This document shows positions 1 through 6,854 of a DNA stretch of 11,473 bases, in pieces. Made by a program: the position numbers and the translations under genes. Source of the DNA: JBOGVZ01 sp050692985 (GTDB lineage Bacteria > Actinomycetota > UBA4738 > CALAEC01); NCBI GenBank assembly GCA_050692985.1, contig JBOGVZ010000064.1, forward strand, positions 1 to 11,473, in the 5' to 3' direction. A model generated the notes under the pieces. The model did no database searches and was not told the origin of the DNA. It saw only the letters and a program-made list of their open reading frames with translations. Position 1 is the first letter of the stretch, and every line of letters begins with the position of its first letter.

Positions 1-11
1 CGGTACCAAGC

Positions 12-43
12 GAAGGGCCCCCGGAGCGATCCGGGGGCCCTTC
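12..43. terminator. Intrinsic terminator hairpin, bidirectional
   Basis: A perfect 14-bp inverted repeat (12-25 and 30-43) with a GCGA loop lies 24 bases past the stop of the cupredoxin gene at 68-421. It ends the minus-strand Calx-beta/cupredoxin operon. A perfect stem can also stop a plus-strand gene that would lie to the left of the window. No clear T-tract follows on either strand, as is common for high-GC terminators. Confidence 0.75.
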
Positions 44-67
44 CCCATACCATCGCTGTCGGAGTCC

Positions 68-421
68 TCAGGTCACGTGGATCAGGCCGCACATGCCCTG
101 GCACTTGCCGCTCACGATGGCGGAGTGGCGCACGCACCGGTACTTGAAGGTCCCTCGCTGCTTGAACCTCCTGGCGGCCTTCTCACCCGGGTCGAGGATC
201 TTGCTGAAGCTCCACCCGCCACCGTACGCCTTCAGGTCGTGAACCTTGTTCGTTGGGTTGGTCCACCGCACGGAGTCGTTCCTCCCAATGTACGTGTGAA
301 GCGGCTTCCACTTATCGCCCTTGGCCTTGACCCGGCTGGTCGCGGCCGTGGCTACGCCGACCGACCCCAGCAGAACCATCCCGCCGAGCAGGGCCCCCAG
401 GGCGCGATTCCTCACCCCCAC
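68..421 (-). CDS. Secreted cupredoxin-like (plastocyanin/azurin family) protein, copy 1
   Basis: A protein of 117 residues. I chose the GTG at 421: AGGAGG (434-429) sits 7 bases upstream and the hydrophobic signal segment starts about residue 8; a second GTG at 415 is possible. Signal peptide is about residues 1-26 (cleavage near VATA|A). The mature domain has the cupredoxin pattern: VHD with His61, then 'PGEKAARRFKQRGTFKYRC' with Cys96, His99 and Met110. These four are the expected type-1 copper ligands. The ligand loop is longer than in plastocyanin (11 residues from His to Met instead of about 5) and holds an extra Cys pair, Cys107 and Cys111, that may form a disulfide. The gene starts 1 base after the Calx-beta stop, so the two are almost certainly co-translated. 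A copy about 73% identical in the mature part lies at 3888-4247. Copper binding and electron transfer are inferred from the fold signature; the partner is unknown. Confidence 0.85.
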   Translation of the reverse strand: MGVRNRALGALLGGMVLLGSVGVATAATSRVKAKGDKWKPLHTYIGRNDSVRWTNPTNKVHDLKAYGGGWSFSKILDPGEKAARRFKQRGTFKYRCVRHSAIVSGKCQGMCGLIHVT

Positions 422-422
422 G

Positions 423-1787
423 TCATCCCCTCCTCTTCTTCTTGGTCGCTTGATCGGCCTGGCTCTTCTGCGTCTTCCCCCGGCGCCTGATCTCGAAGGT
501 GTTCGCGTTACGCTTCTTCGTGAACTCCTTCTCGACGTTGCCGGCACCGTCCATGGCCCGGGAGTAGGCCGTGTAGTCCTTGATCTTCGTGCCCACGCTC
601 GGCTTCAGCTGGTTCATCCGGTAATAGAAGAGCTTCCCCACGTCGTCGTACTTCGTGGGAAGCCACGTCCGGCTCTGACAGTCCTTCTTCTGCCAGCCCT
701 TCTTGACTTTCCATGCACACTTTCCGCTCGCGAGGTTCCGCCGGAGGGCCATCTCGGCGGCCACCACCCCCGAGCCCCCCTCGTCGGTGGCGAAGATGTG
801 GAACTCCCGAATCTTGTAGTCCGCCTTGTTGTACTTCCACTTGTTCCGGGGATGATGGAACCGGCTGACCGGGAAGACGTTCTCCTCGTTGTCGACGATG
901 GTGAAGGTGGTCGAGGACGGCTCGGCCACCGTGTACCCGGGCCCCGGCTGGAGCGTGATGATCACCGATTCGTCACCCTCCCCCAGCTTGTCGCCGATGA
1001 TGTCGATCCGGATGAACCCCACCCGATCCGCGGGGATGGGGAGCGGGTTGGGCGAGGCCACGGTGAAGTCCTCGCCTGGCGTGGCCGGCCTGGCGGGGTC
1101 CGGCTCGACCGTGTAGCCGACCGAGCCGACCGGACCGGGACCCGCCCAGAAGATCGGGATGAGGATGCTGCCGAACTCGGTCTGCTGATATGCCACCGGG
1201 CCACCATTGAGCGAGGGCTCCAGCGTCGCTCGGTTGGTTCCGTCCAGGTCGATGAGGTGGATCGGCGCCGAGGACGGCTCGGCAAGACCGGCGGGCTGGC
1301 CGTTGGAGAGCGTGATCAGGAACGGCTCCACCGGGTCCTCCACGTCTCCATCCGGGAGGATCGTCACGGGGACGGTTTGGCTCGGGTTGTGGCCGGTTAC
1401 GCAGAAGTTCGGCGAGTCGACGTCCATGCACAGCTTCTCGCTCGTCCCCGATTTCCCCTGGTAGTCCTCGCCGACCACCGCCACCCCGTCCTGGGTCTGG
1501 TAGAACGCCGTGCTTCCCGTCTGGGTGACGCAGTGTCCTGGCGTCACCCGGAGGGTCACGCTGACGGAACCCTGGTCCTCCCCCGCCGCGTAGAACGGGG
1601 AGCCGGCGGCCGGTCCCCCCGTGAAGTCCGATAGGTACGGCCGCCCGTGGTTGCTGGCACAGGCCGTGGCCTCTCCGGTGATGGGGAGCACCACCGACGC
1701 GACCACGAACCCCGCGACCACCACCGCGCGAAGTCGCCGGCGGCGGTGGGGTGCGAGCTGCTGGAAGGTGGTCGCGCCTGGCCTCAC
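423..1787 (-). CDS. Secreted Calx-beta domain protein
   Basis: A protein of 454 residues. The open frame extends upstream to 2150, but the GTG at 1787 with AGGAGG 4 bases before it fits the signal peptide (RRRRLR at 15-20, hydrophobic 21-36, cleavage about 40-45). Two Calx-beta repeats follow, about 60-180 and 195-300, each with the acidic calcium-site pattern: GEDY (106-109) with DGDVEDPVE (146-154), and GEDF (238-241) with GEGDES (269-274) and VDNE (298-301). A third beta-sandwich-like domain (about 305-433) has a Cys pair (357, 370) and ends in the 'RAMDGAGNVE' motif common in bacterial Ig-like domains. The tail (434-454) is Lys/Arg-rich and may contact anionic cell wall. Calx-beta domains are known as Ca2+-binding extracellular modules; adhesion or scaffolding is the likely role but is inferred. 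The stop codon lies 1 base from the cupredoxin start, and the cupredoxin ribosome binding site lies inside this gene's last codons. Confidence 0.85.
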   Translation of the reverse strand: MRPGATTFQQLAPHRRRRLRAVVVAGFVVASVVLPITGEATACASNHGRPYLSDFTGGPAAGSPFYAAGEDQGSVSVTLRVTPGHCVTQTGSTAFYQTQDGVAVVGEDYQGKSGTSEKLCMDVDSPNFCVTGHNPSQTVPVTILPDGDVEDPVEPFLITLSNGQPAGLAEPSSAPIHLIDLDGTNRATLEPSLNGGPVAYQQTEFGSILIPIFWAGPGPVGSVGYTVEPDPARPATPGEDFTVASPNPLPIPADRVGFIRIDIIGDKLGEGDESVIITLQPGPGYTVAEPSSTTFTIVDNEENVFPVSRFHHPRNKWKYNKADYKIREFHIFATDEGGSGVVAAEMALRRNLASGKCAWKVKKGWQKKDCQSRTWLPTKYDDVGKLFYYRMNQLKPSVGTKIKDYTAYSRAMDGAGNVEKEFTKKRNANTFEIRRRGKTQKSQADQATKKKRRG

Positions 1788-1854
1788 CGAGCCTCCTATC
1801 CTACCGCACTCCTCGCGAATCGGACCGGCAGCCGACCCCGTTCTCATGAACCGA

Positions 1855-1901
1855 TTAGGCCCTCGAGGTGCGGGGGCGGTACTATCCTCGTTCCCCCGAG
1901 G
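1855..1901 (+). promoter_or_regulatory. Possible promoter and operator for leader ORF and LVIVD A
   Basis: A -10-like TACTAT lies at 1880-1885, ahead of the leader ORF. The best upstream hexamer, TTAGGC at 1855-1860, is a weak -35 with a 19-base spacer. The half-site CCTCG/CGAGG occurs twice as an inverted repeat: as the palindrome CCTCGAGG (1861-1868) between the two hexamers, and as CCTCG-N6-CGAGG (1886-1901) just after the -10. It could be an operator or a 5' mRNA hairpin. No convincing promoter for the divergent Calx-beta gene was found in the same gap. Confidence 0.3.
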
Positions 1902-1914
1902 GAGGGAGGAGCGC

Positions 1915-2070
1915 ATGCGCGTATCGGGCGGGGCGAACGGGGCACGGGGAGTCGACGCCCTCGCTCGCCGCCCCTCCGAAGCCGGCCTGGGCGGCCGAAG
2001 TCCTCCCAGACGGTTCGGCTCGTACACCATTTCGGGAGACCTCTTTTCGAAAGGAGAGGGAGCGAGATGA
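1915..2070 (+). CDS. Possible leader ORF upstream of LVIVD A
   Basis: A 51-residue ORF starting at ATG 1915, with GGGAGGAG (1904-1911) giving GGAGG at a 5-base spacing. Its TGA (2068-2070) overlaps the ATG of LVIVD A (2067) as ATGA, the classic layout for translational coupling. The product is basic and Gly/Arg/Ser-rich, with no signal peptide or recognised domain, so it may matter through coupling rather than as a protein. High-GC DNA gives many chance ORFs, and the 156-base length makes chance possible. The well-placed ribosome binding site and the exact ATGA overlap are the evidence for it. Confidence 0.4.
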   Translation: MRVSGGANGARGVDALARRPSEAGLGGRSPPRRFGSYTISGDLFSKGEGAR

Positions 2071-3827
2071 GGAAGAGCATCCGATGGCTGGCCCTTGCGG
2101 CAGGGGTGGGGGGATTGCTCACCCTGGGCGTGCCGAGCTCGGCCGACCACGCGACGCGGTCCGACGTGAAGAACCTCGAACCCGTCGCGGACCTCACGAA
2201 CACCGACACCCTGGCCAACTCAGACTTGGCCTTCTGGGGAGACATGGCCATCCAGGGGCACTGGGAGGGCTTCCAGATCCACGACATCAGCAACCCCGCC
2301 AGCCCGTCCACGATCGTGGACTACACCAACTGCGGTGACCCGGCACTCGGCCTCGGCGGAGGACAGGGCGACGTCATCGTGTGGGAGAACCTCCTGGTCC
2401 GGGGGTGGAACACGGGATCGACCGCCACCGGAATCTGCGGCACCACTCCGGCCGGCGACCCCATCCCCATCTCCCGGGTCGGCTTCGAGGGCATCCACAT
2501 CTTCGACATCAGCAATCCGGCCAGCCCCCAACTGGTCGGTGAGGTGGACATCGATGACGCCGCGGCAACCCTTCCGCCGAGCGTCACCACCGGGTGCGGC
2601 TCGCACACGCTGACCGCCGTGCCGGACCCCGCCGGGAACCGGCTGATCGTCTACGTGGGCGGCTCCAGCCAGCTGTGCCCGGGCATGGACCTGGTGGAGA
2701 TCCCTCTGGCAAACCCGTCCGCCGCTGAGTGGTACGGGCGCGCCGCGAACCCGTCGGGACGGGCCTGCCACGACATCACCGTGTACATGATCGACAAGAA
2801 CCGGGCGGCGTGCTCGGGCAGCTGGCCGGCCAACAACATCCTGGGGAACCACGGGTTCTCCTACTGGAGCATGGACGCCGCCGACGGAGGGTCACTGGAG
2901 AACCCCGTCCTGCTCTACGAGCGGGACATCTCCAGGGTCAACAACCAGACCGTTAGCGACCCCAATGAGAACGGGGCCACCCTGGGCCACACCTCCAGCT
3001 TCTCCTGGGACGGGAACATCCTGCTGTGGAGCACGGAGCCCGGCGGCGGTGTGAACTCGAACTGTGAGGAAAGCGACGCCGATGAGAATCGCGAGATGTA
3101 CTTCTTCTCGTCGGAGCTCGGCCAGCTGAAGGGGAAGTGGACCATCCCGACCCAGTCGGTGGACGAGAGCTGCGCGTCCATCCACATCATGCAGAGCATC
3201 CCCACGATGAACGGTCGGGACGTGATGACGTCGGGGACCTATATGGCCGGGACGTACCTGGTGGACTACACGGACCCGGTCAACCCCACGACGCTCGGGT
3301 GGTCGGACCCGCCCGCGGACGTGGTGCCGGCACCGAACCCAGCACTGATCCTGGGCGGGGCGTGGGCCACGTACTGGTACAACGGGTACCTGTACGAGTC
3401 GAACATCAAGAAGGGGCTGTTCATCCACCAGTCGACCTCACCTGAGGCCCAGACCCCGGTGGAGCTGGAATTCATGAACCCCCAGACGATGATGCCGCTT
3501 CCGCCCCTCCAGCCTGCGGCCAAGTGCAAGGGCAAGGACGCCACCCACGTCGGCACCGGCGGCAAGGACAACATCGTCGGCACCGGCGGGAACGATGTCA
3601 TCGTCGCCCTCGGCGGCAACGACAAGATCAACGCCAAGGGCGGGAACGACGTCGTCTGCGCGGGCGCCGGGAACGACAAGGTGCGGGGCGGCGGCGGCAA
3701 CGACAAGCTGTTCGGCCAAGGAGGCAACGACACGCTGAACGGCGGCGCAGGGAGGGATCGTTGCGTCGGCGGCGGCGGCAACGACAAGGCCATCAAGTGC
3801 GAGAAGGAGAAGAGCATCGAGAGGTAG
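2067..3827 (+). CDS. LVIVD-repeat secreted beta-propeller with RTX-like tail (A)
   Basis: A protein of 586 residues from ATG 2067, which has AAGGAG at 2051-2056 and a following GAGGGAG. Signal peptide is residues 1-26, cleavage at SSA|DHA. LVIVD-type repeats are clear at about 68-86 (HDISNPASP), 142-160 (FDISNPASP) and 395-411 (VDYTDPVNP), within a propeller spanning about 45-475. Conserved His180, His235 (in ACHDI), His308 and His373 recur in paralogues C and D. After NPQT (471-474) comes a tail beginning at Cys487, with nine exact 9-residue RTX-like repeats (495-575) of GGxxD type that should bind Ca2+, closing with KCEK. Even-numbered cysteines fit an exported, disulfide-bonded protein. 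LVIVD repeats are known from bacterial and archaeal surface proteins of unknown function; no enzymatic role can be assigned. It is divergent from the Calx-beta/cupredoxin operon. Confidence 0.88.
   Translation: MRKSIRWLALAAGVGGLLTLGVPSSADHATRSDVKNLEPVADLTNTDTLANSDLAFWGDMAIQGHWEGFQIHDISNPASPSTIVDYTNCGDPALGLGGGQGDVIVWENLLVRGWNTGSTATGICGTTPAGDPIPISRVGFEGIHIFDISNPASPQLVGEVDIDDAAATLPPSVTTGCGSHTLTAVPDPAGNRLIVYVGGSSQLCPGMDLVEIPLANPSAAEWYGRAANPSGRACHDITVYMIDKNRAACSGSWPANNILGNHGFSYWSMDAADGGSLENPVLLYERDISRVNNQTVSDPNENGATLGHTSSFSWDGNILLWSTEPGGGVNSNCEESDADENREMYFFSSELGQLKGKWTIPTQSVDESCASIHIMQSIPTMNGRDVMTSGTYMAGTYLVDYTDPVNPTTLGWSDPPADVVPAPNPALILGGAWATYWYNGYLYESNIKKGLFIHQSTSPEAQTPVELEFMNPQTMMPLPPLQPAAKCKGKDATHVGTGGKDNIVGTGGNDVIVALGGNDKINAKGGNDVVCAGAGNDKVRGGGGNDKLFGQGGNDTLNGGAGRDRCVGGGGNDKAIKCEKEKSIER
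3549..3791 (+). repeat. Nine RTX-like nonapeptide repeats, tail of LVIVD A
   Basis: Nine in-phase 27-base units encode 9-residue repeats such as VGTGGNDVI, RGGGGNDKL and FGQGGNDTL (residues 495-575). The GGxGxD-type motif is the calcium-binding beta-roll signature. Cys487 precedes the array, Cys531 and Cys566 lie in it, and Cys578 follows it. Confidence 0.85.
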
Positions 3828-3850
3828 ATCTGGCCTTGTCAGAGACAGCG

Positions 3851-3880
3851 ACCGGCCCCCGGGATGACCCGGGGGCCGGT
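3851..3880. terminator. Bidirectional terminator between LVIVD A and cupredoxin 2
   Basis: A perfect 13-bp inverted repeat (3851-3863 and 3868-3880) with an ATGA loop sits 23 bases after the LVIVD A stop and 7 bases past the stop of the convergent cupredoxin gene. It probably serves both strands. Its left arm and flank match the hairpin at 10807-10834. Confidence 0.75.
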
Positions 3881-3887
3881 CCGCGTC

Positions 3888-4247
3888 TCAGCTCACCACG
3901 TGGACGATGCCGCACATCCCCCGGCACTTCCCGCCCACGATGGCGGAGTGTCGGACGCACCGGAACCTGAATGTTCCCCGCTTCTTGAACCGCCTGGTCG
4001 CCTTCTGGCTCGGCTGGAGGATCTTCGAGAAGGTCCACCCCTTCCCGTACGCCTTGACGTCGTGAACCCGCTGGGTGGGGTTCACCCACCTCACCTGATC
4101 GCCGCGACCGATGTAGGTGTGGACGGGACGCCACTTCTCCCCCTTGGCCCGGACCTTCTTCGTGGCGGCCATGGTGCCGCTCATGGAGCCCAGCATCAGG
4201 GACCCACCGAGGAGGACGGCCAGGGTTCGCCTCGCTCCCTTGGTCAT
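3888..4247 (-). CDS. Secreted cupredoxin-like (plastocyanin/azurin family) protein, copy 2
   Basis: A protein of 119 residues starting at ATG 4247 with GAGGAGG just upstream. Signal peptide is about residues 1-28 (GTMA|ATKK). Putative type-1 copper ligands are His62 (VHDVKAYG), Cys97, His100 (RCVRHS) and Met111, with the extra loop cysteines Cys108 and Cys112. From residue 32 on, 63 of 86 positions match copy 1 (68-421) without gaps, so the two are clear duplicates; all ligands and the Cys pair are kept, which argues both are functional. The start codon overlaps the stop of the small upstream ORF as ATGA. The mature protein is strongly basic, which could help it stay near the cell wall or dock on acidic partners such as the LVIVD proteins; that is inference. 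Confidence 0.85.
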   Translation of the reverse strand: MTKGARRTLAVLLGGSLMLGSMSGTMAATKKVRAKGEKWRPVHTYIGRGDQVRWVNPTQRVHDVKAYGKGWTFSKILQPSQKATRRFKKRGTFRFRCVRHSAIVGGKCRGMCGIVHVVS

Positions 4248-4402
4248 GTCACCTCCTCTTTCTTCGCCCGCTTGATCTCGGGGACCTGGAGCCCGCTCAG
4301 TGAGACCCTCGGGTGGCACCCGCGCACGCGGGCGGGGACGCTCCCCAGAGTGGTGCCGGCGACTGACAGCGCCAACACGAAGGTGACCTGCCGAGGATGC
4401 AT
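4244..4402 (-). CDS. Small secreted ORF or remnant, coupled to cupredoxin 2
   Basis: A 52-residue ORF from ATG 4402 with GGAG 6 bases upstream; an in-frame ATG at 4414 lacks a good site. Residues 1-23 look like a signal peptide (MHPRQ then FVLALSVAGTTLGSVPA). Nothing after it resembles a domain, and the end is charged (EIKRAKKEEVT). The stop overlaps the cupredoxin ATG (ATGA). It occupies the place held by the Calx-beta gene in the first module. The last 30 or so bases before the cupredoxin start resemble the end of the Calx-beta gene (GATCAAGCG, AAGAA, AGAGGAGG, TGAC in order) but in a different reading frame. It may therefore be what is left of a Calx-beta gene after deletion, now serving to couple translation, or a true small secreted protein. 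Confidence 0.45.
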   Translation of the reverse strand: MHPRQVTFVLALSVAGTTLGSVPARVRGCHPRVSLSGLQVPEIKRAKKEEVT

Positions 4403-4587
4403 CCGGCTCTCCATGCTACAGGGCTCTCGGCGAGAACGGGCGAATCCGCCAGACCGCCCCGGAGGCCGGTTCAGGGCCTCTGTCATAAACGTCGGTGATA
4501 ACCGGCTTGACTAGGCGAGGCGTTCCCTGAGAAAGTAGACCGCTTCCCAGAGAGGGGAGAGGCTTCGGGATGGCGAAGGGAGGACAG

Positions 4588-6831
4588 ATGGTGAGGCGAC
4601 GTTCCACGTTCGTCTTGACGCTAGCCGTGGTATGGACGGTCACCGCGGCCAGCGTCGCCACAGCCCACCATGACGGCGAGGGGCATACCGGGAAGCGCGA
4701 GATCAGCGCAGACATGAGCAACGCCCATCTCCTCGACCCAGCGCATCACGGGCCGAACATCGGACACCTACCGTCGGACGTCGAGAACGTCAACCTGGTC
4801 AGCCGCCTGAAGCTCACGGACGTGGAGGGCGGCATCGCCGACGTCGGCTACTACAAGGGCTACGCGTATCTCAACGCGTGGTTCCCGGAGTGCACAGCCA
4901 CCGGGGGAACCGGCGGCGGGGTCCACGTCGTGGACGTCCGCAACCCTGCCAACCCCGTCAAGGTGGGCTTCCTACCGTCCGAGACCAATGCGGTCCCCGG
5001 CGAAGGCATCCACATCATGACGGTGAGCACCCCGTCCTTCCAGGGTGACCTCCTCTTCCACAACAACGAGCAGTGCGACGGAACGCTCCCCGCGGACCTG
5101 GGGATGTCGATCTGGGACGTCACCAACCCCCTGGCCCCCACGAAGCTCTCGCAGTGGGGCGACGACGACCCGCCGGCCGGGAACACCACCTACCACAGCA
5201 TCCACAGCGTCCAGGGCTTCACCCAGCCGGGGAAGGCCTTCGCCGTGATGGTGGACAACATCGAGTTCCCGGACGTGGACATCGTCGACGTCACCAACCC
5301 TGCGGCCCCGGTGATGGCCTCCGAGACGGACCTCTCGGACTGGCCCGACGCCCAGAGCCCACTGGCCAACGGCAGCGCGGCCTTCCTTCACGACATGCAG
5401 TTCAAGCGGATCGGTGGGACCGACTACGTGGCCCTGTCCTACTGGGACGCCGGGCAGGTCATCCTGAACGTGAACGACCCGGCCAACCCGGTGTTCGTGG
5501 GGGACTCCGACTACATCGACCCCGACCCGGAGACCGGGCACGCTCCACCCGAAGGGAACAGCCACCAATCCTACTGGAGCAGCAACAACCAGTTCCTGCT
5601 TTCCTCGGACGAGGACTTCTCCACGTTCCGGCTCGAGCCGCCGGGGTTCGAGGTCACCTCAGGACCGAACGTCGGCGGGTATGAGGGGGGGGAGTTCAGC
5701 TTCAGCGTCCCCATCTCCTCACGTCCGGGCAATCAGGTGAATGGGTCCACGGTGTTCGGTGGCCGGGGCTGCGTCGACGATGGCGACCCGGCGCCGCCAA
5801 CGGCTTCGGCCATCGAGACGGCCAACCCCGGGTTCTGGGGCGCCGGCGAGGAGAAGACCATCGTGTTCTCCCGAGGCCTGTGCTTCTTCTCCGACAAGGT
5901 CCGGAACGGTGAGCTGGCCGGCTACGACGTCGTGCTCATCGGCAACAGCCACGCCGGATCCGGGGCCGGTACCAGCGCCGACGCCGCGTTTTGCGGAGGC
6001 CAGGGGAGCCCCGTGCTCGGCATCGCGTCGGGCCTGTGCATCGGACACCGGGTCATGCACCTGCTGTTCAACGACATGCCGGAGTACACCGGGGTTGACG
6101 GCCTCGACATCCCGCTCGGGGAGCTCGGAGAGGAATACCGGGCAAGCGCGGTGTTCGACGGCTGGGGCTACGTCCAGCTTCACGATGCGACCCAGCCGAA
6201 CCTTCCGATCCTGGACACGTACGTGATCAGGGAGGCTTTGGACCCACGCTTCGCCCAGGGCTTCGGGGACCTCACCGTCCACGAGGTCAAGACCGACCCG
6301 CGGCTGAACGTCAACCTGGCGTACTTCTCCTACTACTCGGGGGGGTTCCGAGTGGCCGAGTTCGGCCCCGGGGGCATCACCGAAGTCGGCATGTACATCG
6401 CCGATGAGGGGAACGACTTCTGGGGCGTGTTCCCCATCGGAGACGAGCTAGCCGGGCACGGGTATCCCAACGACCAGCCGTACACGAAGCCCCTGATTCT
6501 GGCCAGTGACCGGACCTTCGGCCTGTACATCTTCCAGTACACCGGCTCAGCCGGGACGTGCCGAGGCCAGGAAGTCACGATGCTGGGCACCGAGGGCAAC
6601 GACGTCCTCACGGGTACCCCGGGTCGGGACGTGATCAACGGTCTGGGCGGGAACGACAAGGTGAACGGCCTCGGTGGCAACGACCGCCTCTGCGGCGGTC
6701 CCGGGAAGGACAAGCTGAAGGGCGCGGGCGGGAAGGACTTCCTGAACGGCGGTCCCGGGAAGGACCGGTGCAACGGCGGTCCCGGTCGGGACAAGGCCAA
6801 GGCCTGCGAGAAGGAGAAGAACATCCCGTAG
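4588..6831 (+). CDS. LVIVD-repeat secreted beta-propeller with PA domain and RTX-like tail (B)
   Basis: A protein of 747 residues from ATG 4588, with GGAGG (4579-4583) 4 bases before it; the in-frame ATG at 4570, with GAGGGGAG upstream, would add six residues. Signal peptide is residues 1-26, cleavage ATA|HHD. LVIVD repeats are at about 111-132 (VDVRNPANP), 173-190 (WDVTNPLAP), 231-249 (VDVTNPAAP), 291-308 and 587-603. A protease-associated (PA) domain is inserted at about 385-510, with the typical 'KTIVFSRGLCFF' and 'KVRNGELAGYDVVLI' core and Cys395, 432, 469 and 484. After Cys658 come eight RTX-like nonapeptides (666-737) and a CEK end. His142, His206, His268, His326 and His565 precede inner strands of the blades. 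B is the most diverged of the four paralogues. PA domains usually bind protein or peptide partners; the role here is unknown. It is divergent from the second cupredoxin. Confidence 0.88.
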   Translation: MVRRRSTFVLTLAVVWTVTAASVATAHHDGEGHTGKREISADMSNAHLLDPAHHGPNIGHLPSDVENVNLVSRLKLTDVEGGIADVGYYKGYAYLNAWFPECTATGGTGGGVHVVDVRNPANPVKVGFLPSETNAVPGEGIHIMTVSTPSFQGDLLFHNNEQCDGTLPADLGMSIWDVTNPLAPTKLSQWGDDDPPAGNTTYHSIHSVQGFTQPGKAFAVMVDNIEFPDVDIVDVTNPAAPVMASETDLSDWPDAQSPLANGSAAFLHDMQFKRIGGTDYVALSYWDAGQVILNVNDPANPVFVGDSDYIDPDPETGHAPPEGNSHQSYWSSNNQFLLSSDEDFSTFRLEPPGFEVTSGPNVGGYEGGEFSFSVPISSRPGNQVNGSTVFGGRGCVDDGDPAPPTASAIETANPGFWGAGEEKTIVFSRGLCFFSDKVRNGELAGYDVVLIGNSHAGSGAGTSADAAFCGGQGSPVLGIASGLCIGHRVMHLLFNDMPEYTGVDGLDIPLGELGEEYRASAVFDGWGYVQLHDATQPNLPILDTYVIREALDPRFAQGFGDLTVHEVKTDPRLNVNLAYFSYYSGGFRVAEFGPGGITEVGMYIADEGNDFWGVFPIGDELAGHGYPNDQPYTKPLILASDRTFGLYIFQYTGSAGTCRGQEVTMLGTEGNDVLTGTPGRDVINGLGGNDKVNGLGGNDRLCGGPGKDKLKGAGGKDFLNGGPGKDRCNGGPGRDKAKACEKEKNIP
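6583..6798 (+). repeat. Eight RTX-like nonapeptide repeats, tail of LVIVD B
   Basis: Eight 27-base units encode residues 666-737, for example NGLGGNDKV, NGLGGNDRL and CGGPGKDKL. The four flanking or embedded cysteines (658, 702, 728, 740) match those of the A and C tails, with one repeat fewer than A between the second and third. Confidence 0.85.
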
Positions 6832-6854
6832 CCCGGATCGCCAGATCGACGGGA

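Noticed and set aside
321..1634. Long plus-strand open frame of 437 codons
   Set aside because: It lies antisense to the Calx-beta gene and cupredoxin 1, is Arg/Val/Leu/Pro-rich in the way of GC-rich shadow frames, and has no domain. The minus strand has signal peptides, Calx-beta motifs and ribosome binding sites.
1788..2150. N-terminal extension of the Calx-beta protein to 2150
   Set aside because: It would put 121 Pro/Arg-rich residues before the signal peptide and run across the divergent promoter region; the GTG at 1787 has a ribosome binding site just before the signal peptide.
3549..3791. RTX toxin or haemolysin call based on the repeats
   Set aside because: Only the calcium-binding repeats are shared with RTX toxins. 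There is no toxin domain, no acyltransferase and no type I exporter, and the proteins carry Sec signal peptides.
4507..4541. Promoter for LVIVD B from TTGACT (4507-4512) and TAGACC (4536-4541)
   Set aside because: The spacer is 23 bases, too long for a sigma-70-type promoter, and no better -10 lies at 16-18 bases. The promoter of LVIVD B remains unidentified.
4416..4721. Minus-strand ORF of 101 codons covering the intergenic region before LVIVD B
   Set aside because: It overlaps the start of LVIVD B and the small ORF, and has no clear ribosome binding site or domain.
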